64,000 nt of DNA from Paramecium octaurelia (lineage: Eukaryota > Ciliophora > Oligohymenophorea > Peniculida > Parameciidae): NCBI GenBank assembly GCA_905182995.1, contig CAJJDP010000040.1, forward strand, positions 280,607 through 344,606, written 5' to 3'. The notes beneath the pieces are model-generated. The model made no database searches and was not told where the DNA came from. It worked only from the letters and a program-made list of their open reading frames with translations. Position 1 is the first letter of the stretch, and the number at the start of each line of letters is the position of its first letter. Of the stretch, positions 1-13,500 are shown piece by piece. The translations under genes were made by a program, and so were the position numbers.

Positions 1-1496
1 AGCAGCGAAGATTAGCTTTTTATGTATTCTAAATCGCTCGCAAACCCTTTATCCTGATTTATACTATGGTTTTTATTTTCTGAAAGAAAGGAGACAATCT
101 AATTCTTAGCTTCATCTATAATCTAAAATATTTATTAGATATCTTTAATTTATTAAGCAATCAAGGCAGCTATGGATTATCGTATGTGCATGTTTATATT
201 TTAAGGTTAAATAGAATTTTTTTTTAAATTTTCTAATAAACGTTTGGTTTCAGATCTAACGATATCTATTTATATGTTCTTTTATTGAAGTTGGCATTCT
301 TATTATTAAACTGTGTTTTATAATTAAGCATTTAGTTATATTAATTCCTCCAGTTTCTCTTGATATACATTCTATCCAGACTAATTTTATGAGTTTATTT
401 TAATGGATTTTAGTTCTGTAACTATTGTCTATTAAAGTTGAATTAATTTTTGATTTTATTGGTTTTCTAGTGAATCAAGTATTTTAAGAATTTAAGTTCC
501 AAATTGATTTTCTAGTTCTTCTATTTGCTTAGAATCTGCAATAATTTAATTTAATTTTAATAATTGGACCTGTTAATTTTGAATAATCTCTTAGTAATCT
601 TAAATTTTCTTTTCTTTCTCATTTTGTTATAAGTTTTCTTTACATTTCTTCTCACTTAAAATATTGTATTAAAGTTGAATTTGATTGTCTTATTTTTCAA
701 GTTATAAGAGTATTTTATTTATTAAAATTTCACTCTTATCTTCCTATTCTTTTATTTACTAAGAATTTTAAATAATTTAATTTAATTATTATAATTGCAT
801 CTTTTAATTTTGATTAAAATCTTAGTATTCTTAAATTTTCTTTTCATTCTCTTGAATTTTATTTTGTAATATTTTTTCTTAAGATTTATATTGATTAATA
901 GATTAATTTAATTCAGATAACTTTTCTTAATATTGTTTACTATTCTTTTCATAGTATTCAATTAAATTTTTTTAATCTTATATTTCCCTATATAATTATG
1001 ATTATTTCATTTACTATTATTGTTCAATATCTTTAATCAATTCTTTATTTTTTTAATCTAATTGTTAGTATGCCTATTCTTTATCTTTAAATACATGTAT
1101 TTAACTAGTTTATTCTTATATTTTAGTTTTGAATTCAATTATACTTTAATTCAATTCTTTTATTTCAATATCTTATTCTTTTTTTTTTATTTCTACCTCT
1201 TTGATCTTTAATTAGTACTCTTTAATAACTTTATTCAAATTCTCATTTTTACTATTTTAAACTTTTAGTTAATAATTATGTTAATCTTTAAATTCATTTT
1301 TTAATTCATTCAAATTAGTCTCAAACTAGTTTTAGAACTATTAAATTTATTCAGTTATTCTTTATTAATATTAATCTTATTGATCTTATAGATTTTTGAA
1401 TTGTTCTTAAATATTTGATCTTTCTAAAATAGTTATAATTTATTAAATTAAAGTAGTTTATTCTATTTATTTTTAATCTTTTAATTATTATTATTA

Positions 1497-1560
<64 letters not shown>

Positions 1561-3528
1561 ATCTATGATTTAAATTAAATTTATTAATTTATTTATGGAA
1601 AATTATTTTATTATTAAAATTGTTGATTATTTTTTTAGAATCCATTTTAAACTATAAAATTATTATTTTAATTTCCAGATTAATCTATTTAGATTTGATT
1701 GAGTTTATTAACCACTTCTTTAATTGATAATCTATCTTTTGGATTTGGTTGAATCATTTAAATTAAAAGATTCTTTAATGATTAAGGCATCTCATCTTAA
1801 TTTAATTTATCTTCTAAATATTTTGAATTGAAATTTAGTACAATGTTGTATAATTCCTAAATCGTATTTGCTAAATTAATAGAAAATAATACCTTAAAAT
1901 AATACTTGTGATTTACAAAGCTCATAAAATACACAACCTAATGACCAAATATCTACAGCACAAGTGTAATCTTATTTGTTTTATATTATTTCTGGTGCTT
2001 AAAAATAGGGTGTTCCTACATTTTATTTCATATATAATCTATGAGTAGTTTTAGCTAAGCCAAAATCAATAAGTTTGAATTCATTTCCTACTTTGATAAA
2101 GTTTTCAGGTTTTATATCTCTGTGAATCAATTTCAAGGTTTCATGAAAAAAGTAAATAGATTATGATAACTATATAAATATTAAATTTCAATACTTATTT
2201 CATTATTTTTATTTTTGAGTCTAAACTTAATTATTATTATTGTTCAATATATTTGTAAAGATCTTATTCCCCAGATTCCATTATTAAAAGTACCTTATTA
2301 TTGTATTAACATATTTCATATATCTTTATTACTTATGATGCAAGATTAAATTGACTATTTTAGTATTTGATTATTATGTTTAAGGTTTACAGTTCATTTT
2401 CTTCAAACTTTGCATATTATTATACGACAAACTATTTTTAATCATTTATTCCCCAATTTATTGATTTGACTAAATAGACTGAACCATAATCTCCCTTTTC
2501 TAGTTGCTTTATCGTTTAGAACTTTCTATTTGGAAATTACTCATTGGGTAAAGTAAAAAAGTTCTATAATTTAAGAATTTATATGTTTTCTTACATCAAA
2601 ATTATTTAAGTATTGTTGTAATTCATCATAAACCTATTGAATAGTTGGTCGTTTAGCTTCCTCATATGCCAGCATTTTCACTAAAAGATTTTTAATTTTT
2701 TCCGAAGTCTTTAATTAACTGATTTTATTATTCACTTAGTTTGGTGATTCCATATGATTTAGGATTTTTGAAGTTATTTACTAATAATTTGATCCTATCA
2801 TTATAAATATAATACCATCAAATAACAGTTAACTCGATAAAATTTCATAAAAAACACATGCCAAAGACCAAATGTCAATTTTTTCATTATACTAATTGCT
2901 ATTCTAAATAATTTCTGGTGCTTAAAAGATTAAAGTGCCAATTTGCATTGTTTTTATATCAAATGGATTAGAACTCCTTACAAACCCAAAGTCAGTTAAT
3001 TTAAAAACACCCATTACTTTATTGAAATTTTCTGATTTAATATCCCGATGGATTAATTTTGCTTTATGTAAATATAATATTGGTAAAGTAATCTATTAAA
3101 TAATTATAGAATAAACCAACCTGAATCAAAACTTTTTCTCTTTCTTATATGGAATCTTAATTGTTCGAATGTATATCATCAAGTAGAGTTTATTAACGAG
3201 CTTCCATTACGATACAATGGTTTGATTACCATTAGAAATAATCATACAATTTGATTATATTTGAGGGAAGTTAAGTTTAATCATTTCCATTTTCATAATT
3301 TCTTTGGTATTGTATTAGTTATGTAATAAAACCTCTCTCATCTTCTTTCATCTCCATCTGTATCTTAAGCATAAATTGTTTAGAATTATCATCCCAGCCT
3401 TATGAATTTGCAATGAATATTCCTCCTTCATTAGTACTTTCAATATTCTTTATTAAATGAAACTATCTATTTGGAAATTATTCTGTCTTAGCCTCGATAA
3501 TTTTATTGACTAGTTACTTAAAGTTCAT
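1..3528 (-). CDS. Tandem double protein kinase with coiled-coil tail (3' end outside window)
   Basis: Two Ser/Thr kinase-like domains are followed by a long Gln/Lys/Glu-rich coiled coil that stays free of TGA to base 1. Domain 1 (about 3528-2575) starts [20 protein letters not shown] and has the VAIK-type lysine in [15 protein letters not shown] and DFGF, but its glycine loop is degenerate (IESTNEGG). A 31-nt intron (GTAAG..TATAG, about 2545-2582) joins it in frame to domain 2, which has an intact loop ([11 protein letters not shown]), HRDIKPENF and DFGLAK, but glutamine at the VAIK position (KQFVVQQY). Other introns of 28, 21, 25 and 22 nt lie at matching places in both domains. The tail carries a polyglutamine run encoded by TAA. 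Substrates are unknown; a role in signalling is inferred. The gene at 25475-29564 is a single-domain paralogue. Confidence 0.85.
560..870 (-). repeat. 231-nt imperfect internal repeat in coiled-coil tail
   Basis: The stretch around 573-620 reappears diverged around 803-850, with the shared core (TTAGTA..TTAAATTTTC on the plus strand) offset by about 231 nt, or 77 codons. This suggests tandem duplication within the coiled coil of the tandem-kinase gene. Confidence 0.5.
1486..1559 (-). repeat. TAA microsatellite encoding polyglutamine
   Basis: About 23 near-perfect TTA triplets on the plus strand read as TAA, in frame, on the coding strand of the tandem-kinase gene. With the ciliate code this is a run of about 20 glutamines directly after the second kinase domain, at the start of the coiled-coil tail. 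One AAA and one CAA interrupt it. Under the standard code it would be a string of stops. Confidence 0.85.
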
Positions 3529-3786
3529 TTCTAATTCTATTAAATTCAATAAAAAATTATAATTAAAATTATTAACTAAATTGAAAGTTTTTACTCAAAG
3601 CTTTGATTTTTGCGTTTTAAATTGATCTAAATAAATCACAACTATTTAATGATACATAAATATTTTGAGATTGAATTTGAGTACTTAAAAAATTATATAC
3701 TTATGATGAATTAATATATTAATAGTATTAAAAGGGTAATGATAATCGAATTCTTAATTTATAGGTTAAACTAAAAACAACATTAA

Positions 3787-4160
3787 ATGAAATAAATTAG
3801 AGGAGTAGAATCAACTATTTTAATAAATTTTGAAAGTATCAGCATATAAACAGAAAAGTTAAAGAAGAAAATCCTTATATAATTAATACTATAATGCTTA
3901 ATGGTACAAATTTCATTATTACTAAAAAAGCCTAACATTTAATAAATTCATCTAAACTTAAATCTGATAAAAAAGTGATGTAATAGGAAAACTTAAATAT
4001 TAAAGAATTTACTTAAAAATAGTTAATATTTTTTTAATTTCTTTAATTTATATAATTTTTGTTTAATAAATACATTTTTATCTACAAGTAAAATTCAATT
4101 GTCCGAATCTCTGTTTTATATATTTTTTTTAAATATGAAATCCAATTTATACATTTCTGA
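3787..4160 (+). CDS. Hypothetical small protein (weak)
   Basis: An ATG at 3787 opens a frame that joins, through a possible 23-nt intron at 3836-3858 ending in AAG, to a second TGA-free frame ending at 4158-4160. The middle (KEENPYIINTIMLNG and following) looks protein-like, but the last 40 codons are a hydrophobic, low-complexity stretch typical of AT-rich spacer. I recognise no domain. It lies upstream of the tandem-kinase gene in divergent orientation. It may simply be spacer. Confidence 0.22.
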
Positions 4161-4179
4161 AGACTTAATAAGAGATAGC

Positions 4180-4480
4180 CAGTAAATCGTTAGTTCGGTT
4201 CCTAACTTTTTGATTATTTTCATGACCAAAATTTTTTAGTGGAATTTTATTTTTATATTAAGAATAATGCATAATTTAATTTAATAAAATTATATGTTAT
4301 AGTGCTTATTTGGGTTAGAATTATCAAGTACTAAATTTTTGTGAATTAAATCCTAAAATTTGATCAGACAACAAACATCCTCTATTTTTTCTTTCCTTAT
4401 AAATTTTTGATATTCATCACTATATAATTTTAATGATATTCAAAATTTTAATTTAGATATTTTCGGGGTATTTATATGTT
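4180..4480 (-). pseudogene. Possible decayed protein-kinase fragment
   Basis: On the minus strand a short frame reads KFIRKEKIED, then about 10 residues later DLIHKNLVLDN (4318-4355). This resembles the alphaE / catalytic-loop region of Paramecium kinases, where the consensus is HRDLKLDN. The catalytic Asp would be Asn and the following Lys would be Val, and no DFG follows in the same frame. I see no intact N lobe. It may be a relic of a duplication related to the neighbouring kinase gene, or a chance match. Apart from this, 4161-4531 shows nothing I can support. Confidence 0.25.
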
Positions 4481-4531
4481 GTAAATATATTCTAAGTGAC
4501 ACATTAATTTTCTTGCAATAAATAGCAAACG

Positions 4532-7500
4532 ATGATTGTTAGACTGATGATAAGTTTACTACTATTGCTTATGCAAACTTTAGTAGAAGGTTACAATTTA
4601 ATTTATCTTTAGCCATGACGGACGCCTCAAGAGACACAACAACAGATGCGGTTGTAATTCTGTCAGTTTCCACTGTATTGGGCAAAGAGAAATCAAGTCC
4701 AATCGGTTCGTTAATGGGAGGCACAACTTTATATATGAAGGTAAAAATATCATTAAATAGACTAGGTGTAAGGTTTGGATTAGACTGCAAGCAACAATGC
4801 AGTATATATTGGAAAGTATCCATGTCTTATCTCAGATAAAGGTGTTAACGGATTGTTCATGAATTGTAAAACAACAAAACCTGATCCAAATGACCATAAC
4901 TTATCAGGGTTAAAAATAGTTGTTAAGGTTTTGGATAAACCAGACTCGGTTTGTACGTACAGTAGTGGGTACTGCAAATTTACATACTCTGAGAATATGA
5001 CGCCAAAATTATTTTAAGTTGTTCCAAGATCAAACCACCCTAGAAGCCTAAGTTATTGGAGAGCCAAATGGACTGTATCCAGCAATGCAGTAGAGTATCT
5101 AGAAGGATAATTTATGGATGCTAATAGGTGTGATAGATTCACGGTTTAAGATATGTATCCAAAAGAAATAAATTCATTGGATGACGGAGTAGTATGCTAG
5201 GTTTCTGCTGAAATCAAGGCTGGATATTATGGTTACGTCATAAAGTCCTAGAGAGGCTATCAAAAGAATGATGTTGGAGTAAAATAGAAGAAGGTCTATT
5301 CTGATAGAACCTATGACTCAAAGTAATATTATAAAATAATAAAATTAGAGTAATCCCATTAATCACAGGTATCAGCACTAATTTTGCATCCCCAGAAGGA
5401 CAGATACTGGAAATAGTAGGTCTTGGGTTTAGTCCTATTTCCTCTGAGAATTTTGTAAAAATCTCTGGATAATCTGAAAACATCAGAGTTTTGTCATCCT
5501 CCCCCACGAACATCATTGCAAAGATACCAAAGTTGGAAAACCTACCTAGATTATAGGATGTGACTGAAAATTCTTTATATATACAAGGAAGTGGATTGCA
5601 TTACACCAGATGGGATATTTCCGGTTTATCCCTTAGTTGTCCATCTTTTAGATAACAAATAATTACTGACAAGACTGCATGGAATAGCAGAATTAAATTT
5701 GATGGAATCTATCCAGAACCTGATGTTCATAATATTTTCGGAGAAAACTACGGGTAATATTTCAGAGGTTTCTTAAAGGCACCTTTTACAGCCAACTATA
5801 AATTCTATATCTCCTCAGACAATTGCGCTGAATTCTACATATAAACAGCTGAAACACTTAAACCTATTAGACCAGATAGTCCAGTTGCATAAAGTAGTTG
5901 GAATCCTTACAAGAACTATTGGTATGAATACTTGAGTGTATCATCACAAATCAAAACAATATCAGAGACCATTCCTTTGGAGGAAGGTTAAATGTATTAC
6001 ATCGAGGCCTATCATCTTAATGGGCCTTAAGAAGGTCATCTAACAGTGTCTATGGAAATTGAAAGTGAAACTAGAAAGATCAATTCCCTCAATAGCATCT
6101 ATCAAATATCCACTTCATACACTCCTATTAAAGAAGTGATTGAGTTCTCCCTTTACAATTCAAATGGAAACACCCTATTAACTGGTAAATATAGACTTTA
6201 ATTTACCTATGGAACTAAGACTTACCCTTAAACAGAACTCTATTATTCCTACATAACAGTTGAATTATCATCGAATTCAAATGCCAACGCTATGAAGAAT
6301 GCCATCCAAAATTGTGGTGGAAACTATCTCGTTACTGTAGATCTCACAAAATTAGACAACACAGGATAAGAATTAGAAGAAGCTGCTACTTCATTTGCTG
6401 GATATAAATACACTGTTACATTTGATTCTTACAGAGGAGGAATACCATATAGAGCACTCCCAAAAATAATATATGCAAACCTTAAAGGAGGTGTAGTTGG
6501 ATCAAAGATAGAATGCACTCAATCTCCATCTGATCCAATCAGTGGTACTTTTTAATTGGTTATGACTATCAATGGCTAAGATAATCTATTCTAAACAGCT
6601 GAAAATACTTATGAGTTGAATTTTAATACTGCAAGCTCAGTATTAGCTGACAATGTTGAAAGACTTACAGGTTATCGACCTTTGGTTTGGACAATAGGAA
6701 GAGCTTAGGATGGATGGACTTGGTTTATAAAATTAAGGTCACATTCAGAAGATCTTAGTGATTTCAGAGTCTAAACCAATTAATTAGTATCAGGTAATGG
6801 AGATGTCACTATCACACTTACACAACCATTACCAAACAGCAACAATTTATTATTTGAACCTATTCCTAATGAGTTATTGTTTACTTATAGCGAAAATCCA
6901 TAAGTTTAAGTTGAAGTTTAGTATTAATTAGTCGAAAATGGAAGTGTTATAGAATCTGAATTAATACTAGCTGGATGCGAGTAATAATCAGCTTGTGATT
7001 TAACCTTGAATGATGAAAAGACACCCAAAGTGACAGCCTCATCAATATCTGGATCTGTCTTATCTCTTACAATTGAGGAGGGAGTTGATTTGACAATAAT
7101 TTCCAATGATCTCGAAATTCAATACTTGGGAGCAGATTGCAATAACATTTAAATTACTAATGATGCATCACCATACACTATAACTTGTAATTTGGAGTAG
7201 TAGGATGGTAAAACAATTAAAGAAGCAGGAGATGGGTAATTACCAGTAGTTCATCATAAAGATATTGGATATTCTAAATTAGATTAAAGTTTAACGGTAT
7301 AAAACATAGATTTGAGTATACTGTCAATTTCACCTATTGCAGGATCTCCAGATGGAGGTACAACCATCACAATTGTAGGCACTGGTTTTCCAAAAAACTT
7401 AGATAGAGAATTTACATTCTAAGTTGATGGATAAAATGTTAAGCCATTATCAATAACAAATACTTAATTAGTCTTTATTGCTCCAAAAAAAGCAAATGGA

Positions 7501-10500
7501 GGAACTGGAAGTATATAACTTTAATTTAATTCAAAAACAGCAACAAGTGCATTGACCTATGATGATTCATTAAGGATTCAAGTTACAGGTTTGTAATATA
7601 ACTCGTAATCCCCAATTTTCAGAGGGGAAATGACAATCACAGGAGTTAATTTTGGTACAGTTAAAGAGGATGTTAAAGTTACATTGGTTGGAAATAAATC
7701 CTATAATGCTAAGGTATTATCAGTTACTGATACTTAAATTACAGTTTATTTGAGAGGAGGAATGCCAGGTAATTATAGAGTTATTGTTACAAAAAAGAAT
7801 TTTGGTGATTCCTATTCAAATAACGATGATAATTTATTTAAATACATCATCCCAATTAATAGTGTTACGTTAGAAGATGGAACCAGTTAGGCGAAAGGAT
7901 CAGAAGCAGGAGGAACTGTTATTAAGATTACTGGATCACATTTTGTAAAAGGAGAAACTCTTGTGTATATTGGTAGAGCTGTGAATTGGCTATGTGAAAT
8001 AGATGAAACTAGGTTTACCAGTGAAACCATATATTGCACAGTTCCAGCAAAAAATGAATTGTATACTGAAGAACCTCAATTCGTACTTGTAACTTTACAA
8101 ATAACACTTGAATCAACTTGTCTTGATAATATAAACAATTGTTTATTTACCTATGATAACTAATTGACTCCAAAACTTGAAGCTTATCCTGAATCTGTTA
8201 CCTAATACACAGGGTCAAGAATATTAACAGAAGAAGATCATTCAAAGCCAGATTATTATAAATTAATTTAAAGGAAGAGATTTTTATGGACAGAGGAATC
8301 AAAGAAACATGGTCATAATCACATTTTGAATGTTGGTAAGTCTGCAAGAAGAGATATGCTGACATCAGCAGATTTAGTTTTGACTCAATAAAAAACTTAT
8401 AAGCCAGATGATGTAGAAACATTATCAGGAATAGGATTAACATCAAGTGTCTCAGTTGTATTTAAAGGTCCTGTGACTTAGACAGTGACTGCCACTGTTA
8501 ATGATAATACTTTCACATATACAATTCCAAATCTACCATAAGGATACTATTCTACTTACATATTAACTTAAACTGGTTATGCTGATAAAATATGGGTTAG
8601 TATAATTGAATTAAGTATTACTAGTATTGATAATGCTGCAATAGGAGGATAGATATTAACAATAAATGGTGCAGGATTTAATGCTAATTAAAATCCAATT
8701 GTGAAAGTTGGATCTACAACATGCACTGAATTGTAAGTAATCTCTAGTGCATAAATTAAATGTAGAATGGCAAGATAATCAGGTACTTCAGCAGTAGTCA
8801 CTCTAACCTAATCCCCTTCTGAGAGTAATTCTCCTACTCCTTACACAGTTCAATATACATTCGGTATTAAACCAACTTCAAGTTCCCCTCTTATCACATC
8901 CATTAGTGGTGTTACTTATGATAGTACTGAGAAGGCTAACAAAATGACAACTGGAGATGCTATTTTAGTATTTACCGGTAGTAATCTATCTGGTACTAAT
9001 ATTCTCGCAACATTGGAACACATGAATCGTAAGATTATTGGTACTGTTTCATCACAGTCTGATACATCAGTAACAGCAACATTTACAAATGTACCAGTAG
9101 GAGTTTATTCAATAAATTTACTATTGGATGATAAGTATGCCTATCATAATGATGCTAATAAATAGAAATTAATTATTAGTGCATCTCAACCAACATCAAA
9201 TAATCCTGTCATATCTTATGCAGGTGGTGCCACAATAACATTCTCAGGCAATGGATTTGATACTTAAGCAGAATTTAGCTCTGTTTAAGTATGTGGATTC
9301 AATTGTCCTATTACTAGTTCATCATACACAAGTCTCTCTTGCGAAGCCCCTAAATTGTTGACAACTTCAGTGTTACAGCAATATACTGCACTCTAAGAGC
9401 CTCCTAGATATATTAAATCATCTGAAGTTTAGTTGTTAGCTGACACAATCTCCTTAGCATAAACGTTCTTTGATCTGCAATAATCAACCTATTATGTTTC
9501 AAATGCTGCTTCTAATTGCTTCTTGTAAGTTGACTTTGGTTCAAGTAGAAACTTAAAATTGAATCAATTGAGATATTTACCCAGAATTGATGTTGAGGCC
9601 ATCTATTTGAAAGGAGCTATTTTTTAATATACGTTAGATGGATCAATTTGGGTGGATTTCTTAACAGTTGATTAATCAGTTCATACTGGTTGGAATATCT
9701 ATGTTCCTTCAGGTGATATTTCTGGAATTAAAGCTATTAGACTATTTGATTCTAGGGGAACTACAGGCTCATAGTGTTAATTGGCTGAAATTGAAATAAA
9801 AGGGTGGATACTGTCAAACAGTAAAAATGACTATTCAATTCCAACTTCTTGCAATGCAGATCTTCAAGTAAATGGATAATCAATAGGTACAATAATCAAT
9901 GCTGTCAGTTATTCATCAACAAGTCTTCCAATTGTTAATACAGTAAATCCAAAGACAGGTAGCTTTACAGAATAGGCGACCATTACTATAACTGGAACAG
10001 GATTTGTAAATGGATAAACATAAGTTACAATCGATGGAGTGAGTTGTGTAATTTAAAGTGTTTCTTAAACTTAAATTATTTGCGCGACAGGTGTGAAAGA
10101 TTTGGAATAAACCTAATTGAATGGAGTATTTTAAGTGAAAGTTAATGGAAATCTAGCAGTGAACAATTAGTAATTTATGTATGCTACTAAATGGTCTGAT
10201 ATTAACACTTGGGGAGGATATGAGTATCCAGGGGATGGAGATTCAGTTATTGTAAATGCAGGATAAACATTAATTGTTGATGTTCATACACCTAAATTGA
10301 TGTAATTGTTAGTGGAAGGCACACTAACATTTTCAGATGAACTTGATACTTCGATTGATGCTCATTACATTGTTATTAGAGAGGGTAAATTCAATATTGG
10401 AACTGAACTGATAGCTCATTAACATAAAGTATAAATCACTTTGTATGGTGATGAATAAGATATCTAAATGCCTGAGATGGGTAATAAAGTTCTAGGATGT

Positions 10501-13500
10501 CATTAATGTCAACTAATCATACATGGAAAAGAGAGAACTCCTACATGGACATTATTATCTAGTACAGCATTAGCTGGAGCTACATAAATTACAGTAGATG
10601 ATCCAGTAGATTGGTAAATTGGAGAATAAATAGTGATAACTTCAAGTGAAGTCTAACATTTGTAAAGTGAAAAAAGATATATTGTATCTGTGAGTGAAGA
10701 TAAAAAGACTTTGCATCTTGATTATCCTCTTATATACAAACATTATTCAGCAGTTGAGACCTATGGAGAAGAAAAATTCCCCATGAAAGTTGAAGTGGGA
10801 TTGTTGACTAGAAATATCGTTATACAAGGAGAACAATCTAATGTGAAATATGGGTATCATTTGATGATTCATGGAAGAGCTGAAAAAGGAGCTGTAGGCA
10901 AAATTTCATATGCAGAATTCAGATATGGTGGATAGCCTAGAATTATTGGTAGATATCCAGTTCATTTTCATTTGAATGGCGAAATAGATAACTCTTATGT
11001 TGTTGGTAATTCTATTCATGATTGTTATGCTCGTTGTGTGACTATTCATGGTGTTCATTATTTGAAGGTTTAAAAGAATGTATGTTATAACACCTTTGGA
11101 CATGCTATTTTCCTAGAAGATGGTATTGAGACAAATAACGTTATTGAAGACAATCTTGTTGCAGGCACTAAGTAGAGTTGGATAATGTTATAAACAGATA
11201 TCACTGTTTCTACTTATTGGGTGACAAATCCATAAAATATTCTCAGAAGAAATAGATCAGGAGGATCTGAATGGTATGGATTTTGGTATGAAATCAAAAC
11301 TAATCCAGATGGACCTTCAGCTACTTCAGACATCTGTCCACCTGGTCTAAGCATGCTTGAGTTTAAAGATAATTGGTCACACTCTAATGGCAGATTTGGT
11401 CTTCGTATTTTCTAAATGGCTCCCAGATAATATCCTTGTATGGATTTGGCAAATTGGGCCAATGATCAGCCCTACTTAGATAATCCCAGCATTCAATCAG
11501 TTTTTGAAACGTTTCGAACTTGGAAAAATAATGAATGTGGAATTCTGGGGGAAGAATTAGGGAATATTTACTTCAAAGATATCATGATTGCAGAGTCCAA
11601 ATTTGCAGGTTTCTAATCCCATAAAACTAATCATTCTGATGAAGGAGCTGTTTTAGATAATGCTTTGATTGTTGGAAAATCAATTTACAATGCATAATCG
11701 GATGCATACTATGAAGGATCCAGAGCCTTGGTTGTACCAAGAACAAATGGATTCTTGGCTAAAAACATCAGAATCTACAATTTTGGAAGCAATACTGCCT
11801 TGATTGAGTCTTGTTCTATGTGTTGGCATGATTTCGTTTGGGTTCAAGGTGGCAAGAATACTCATTTCTTTAATGTGAAATCATACAATTCAAATTCAGC
11901 TAAGAGAATTTATTGGTAGAAACATAGAAGAGAAATATTCTGGGATATAGATGGCTCATTTACGAATGTTGATGGAGGTGCATACATAATTCCATATAAG
12001 AAACATATTGATGGGATTCCAGGATGCGTTACTCATCCAGAAGAACATTGGGATAATTCTATCATCTGTGCAATGAATTAAGTTACAATAAGGGATGTAT
12101 TAATTAATAATCCAACTCCAGAATAAGACTTCAGTGGTGTGGATCTAAAAATCTATAGACTCGATGATTCTAATATTGAAACTAAAATGGACTAATCTAT
12201 TGATGAAGCTAAATATATAGAGGCTGAAACTATGATGGTCATTAAATCAGGTAGTAAGGATGTTCCTAAATCATTTGTTAGTATCTTTGCTACTGGATTC
12301 ACATACAATGTACATTTCAAACTTGGAGCCAGTGATCCTTTGAGCATGGGTATCTTTGCATCACCTTACTTTAAAGAAGCAGATAATGCTGTGGTGTTAA
12401 GGTTTAATTATTCAACAAATAGAGAGACTTTCGATATTATGAGACATATTGAAAAATAATTCCCTTTAAATTACACATAATTAAATTAGAAACCTAATAC
12501 TCATGTGTGTAATCAAGGTGATTGGTATAATGATAAAACAAATAAATTATTCTTCATATGCTTATCTGGTAAAAACAAGAAAAAATACGAGTATGTTGAA
12601 GTAAGAGGAGTTATTTGCAGAGATGAATGTAGTTCATTAGGAGATGTAAAATAAGAAGATGGATACAGATACTGGAGTGATCCCAATACCTGGATTGACA
12701 ATAAAGTTCCAATTGAAGGTGATAGTCCAATAGTATAAGCAGCATATTAAGTTATTTTAGATGTCGATACGCCAAAGTTGGCTAATTTAACAATTTTAGG
12801 AACTCTGATTTTTGATGAAAGAAGAGCCACAACTAAGTTGGAAGCAGAGAGAATATGGGTAAGATCAGGTAAGTTATTGGCAGGTAATTCCACTCATCCA
12901 TTTCCTGGTAAAATTAATATCATTTTGAATGGGGAGTTTGGTGATAACCCCTTAATTATTGATTCAAAATTGGATGTCGGAAACAAAGTATTGGCAGTTA
13001 CAAAAGCCTTGGAATTATATTCAACACCTCCAAGAACAGTTTGGACTAGACTATCTGTTTATGCTGATGCTGGATCAACTGAGATTCAAGTGGTAGAATG
13101 CAGTGATTGGGCCATAGGTGATGAAATTATATTTGGTCCATCTGGAACTAATCCAGATTAGAGAGAGAAGAGAAAAATTTAGTCTATTTAAGGGTGTGTA
13201 ATCACATTGGATAATGCACTTGAGTTTGATCATTATGGAGCCCCTTCAGTGACTCTGGATAAGGGGGATGTTGGTCAATTGGATATGAGAGCTGTAGTAG
13301 GTCATTTGACTAGAAAGATTAAGATAGAAGGAGGACCTAGTGTACACGGTTTAGGATGCAGAGTTTTGATTTACTAATTTGAGGAGCCTGAAGCAAATTT
13401 AGGATATCCAAGGAGAGGTTACACTGTATTACATGGAGTGGAATTTAATAATTGTGGTTAATTTGATACTTAAAGAAGCGGGCTAGATTTTAGGAACCTT

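Noticed and set aside
2541..2596. A separate kinase gene starting with its own ATG at 2596, overlapping the end of domain 1.
   Set aside because: A perfect 31-nt Paramecium-type intron removes the TGA and joins the two domains in frame, so one fused gene is simpler.
12778..13161. A 127-residue stand-alone ORF, and dozens of similar pieces between 7900 and 15900.
   Set aside because: They are standard-code fragments of the one large fibrocystin-like frame, broken only at TAA/TAG glutamine codons.
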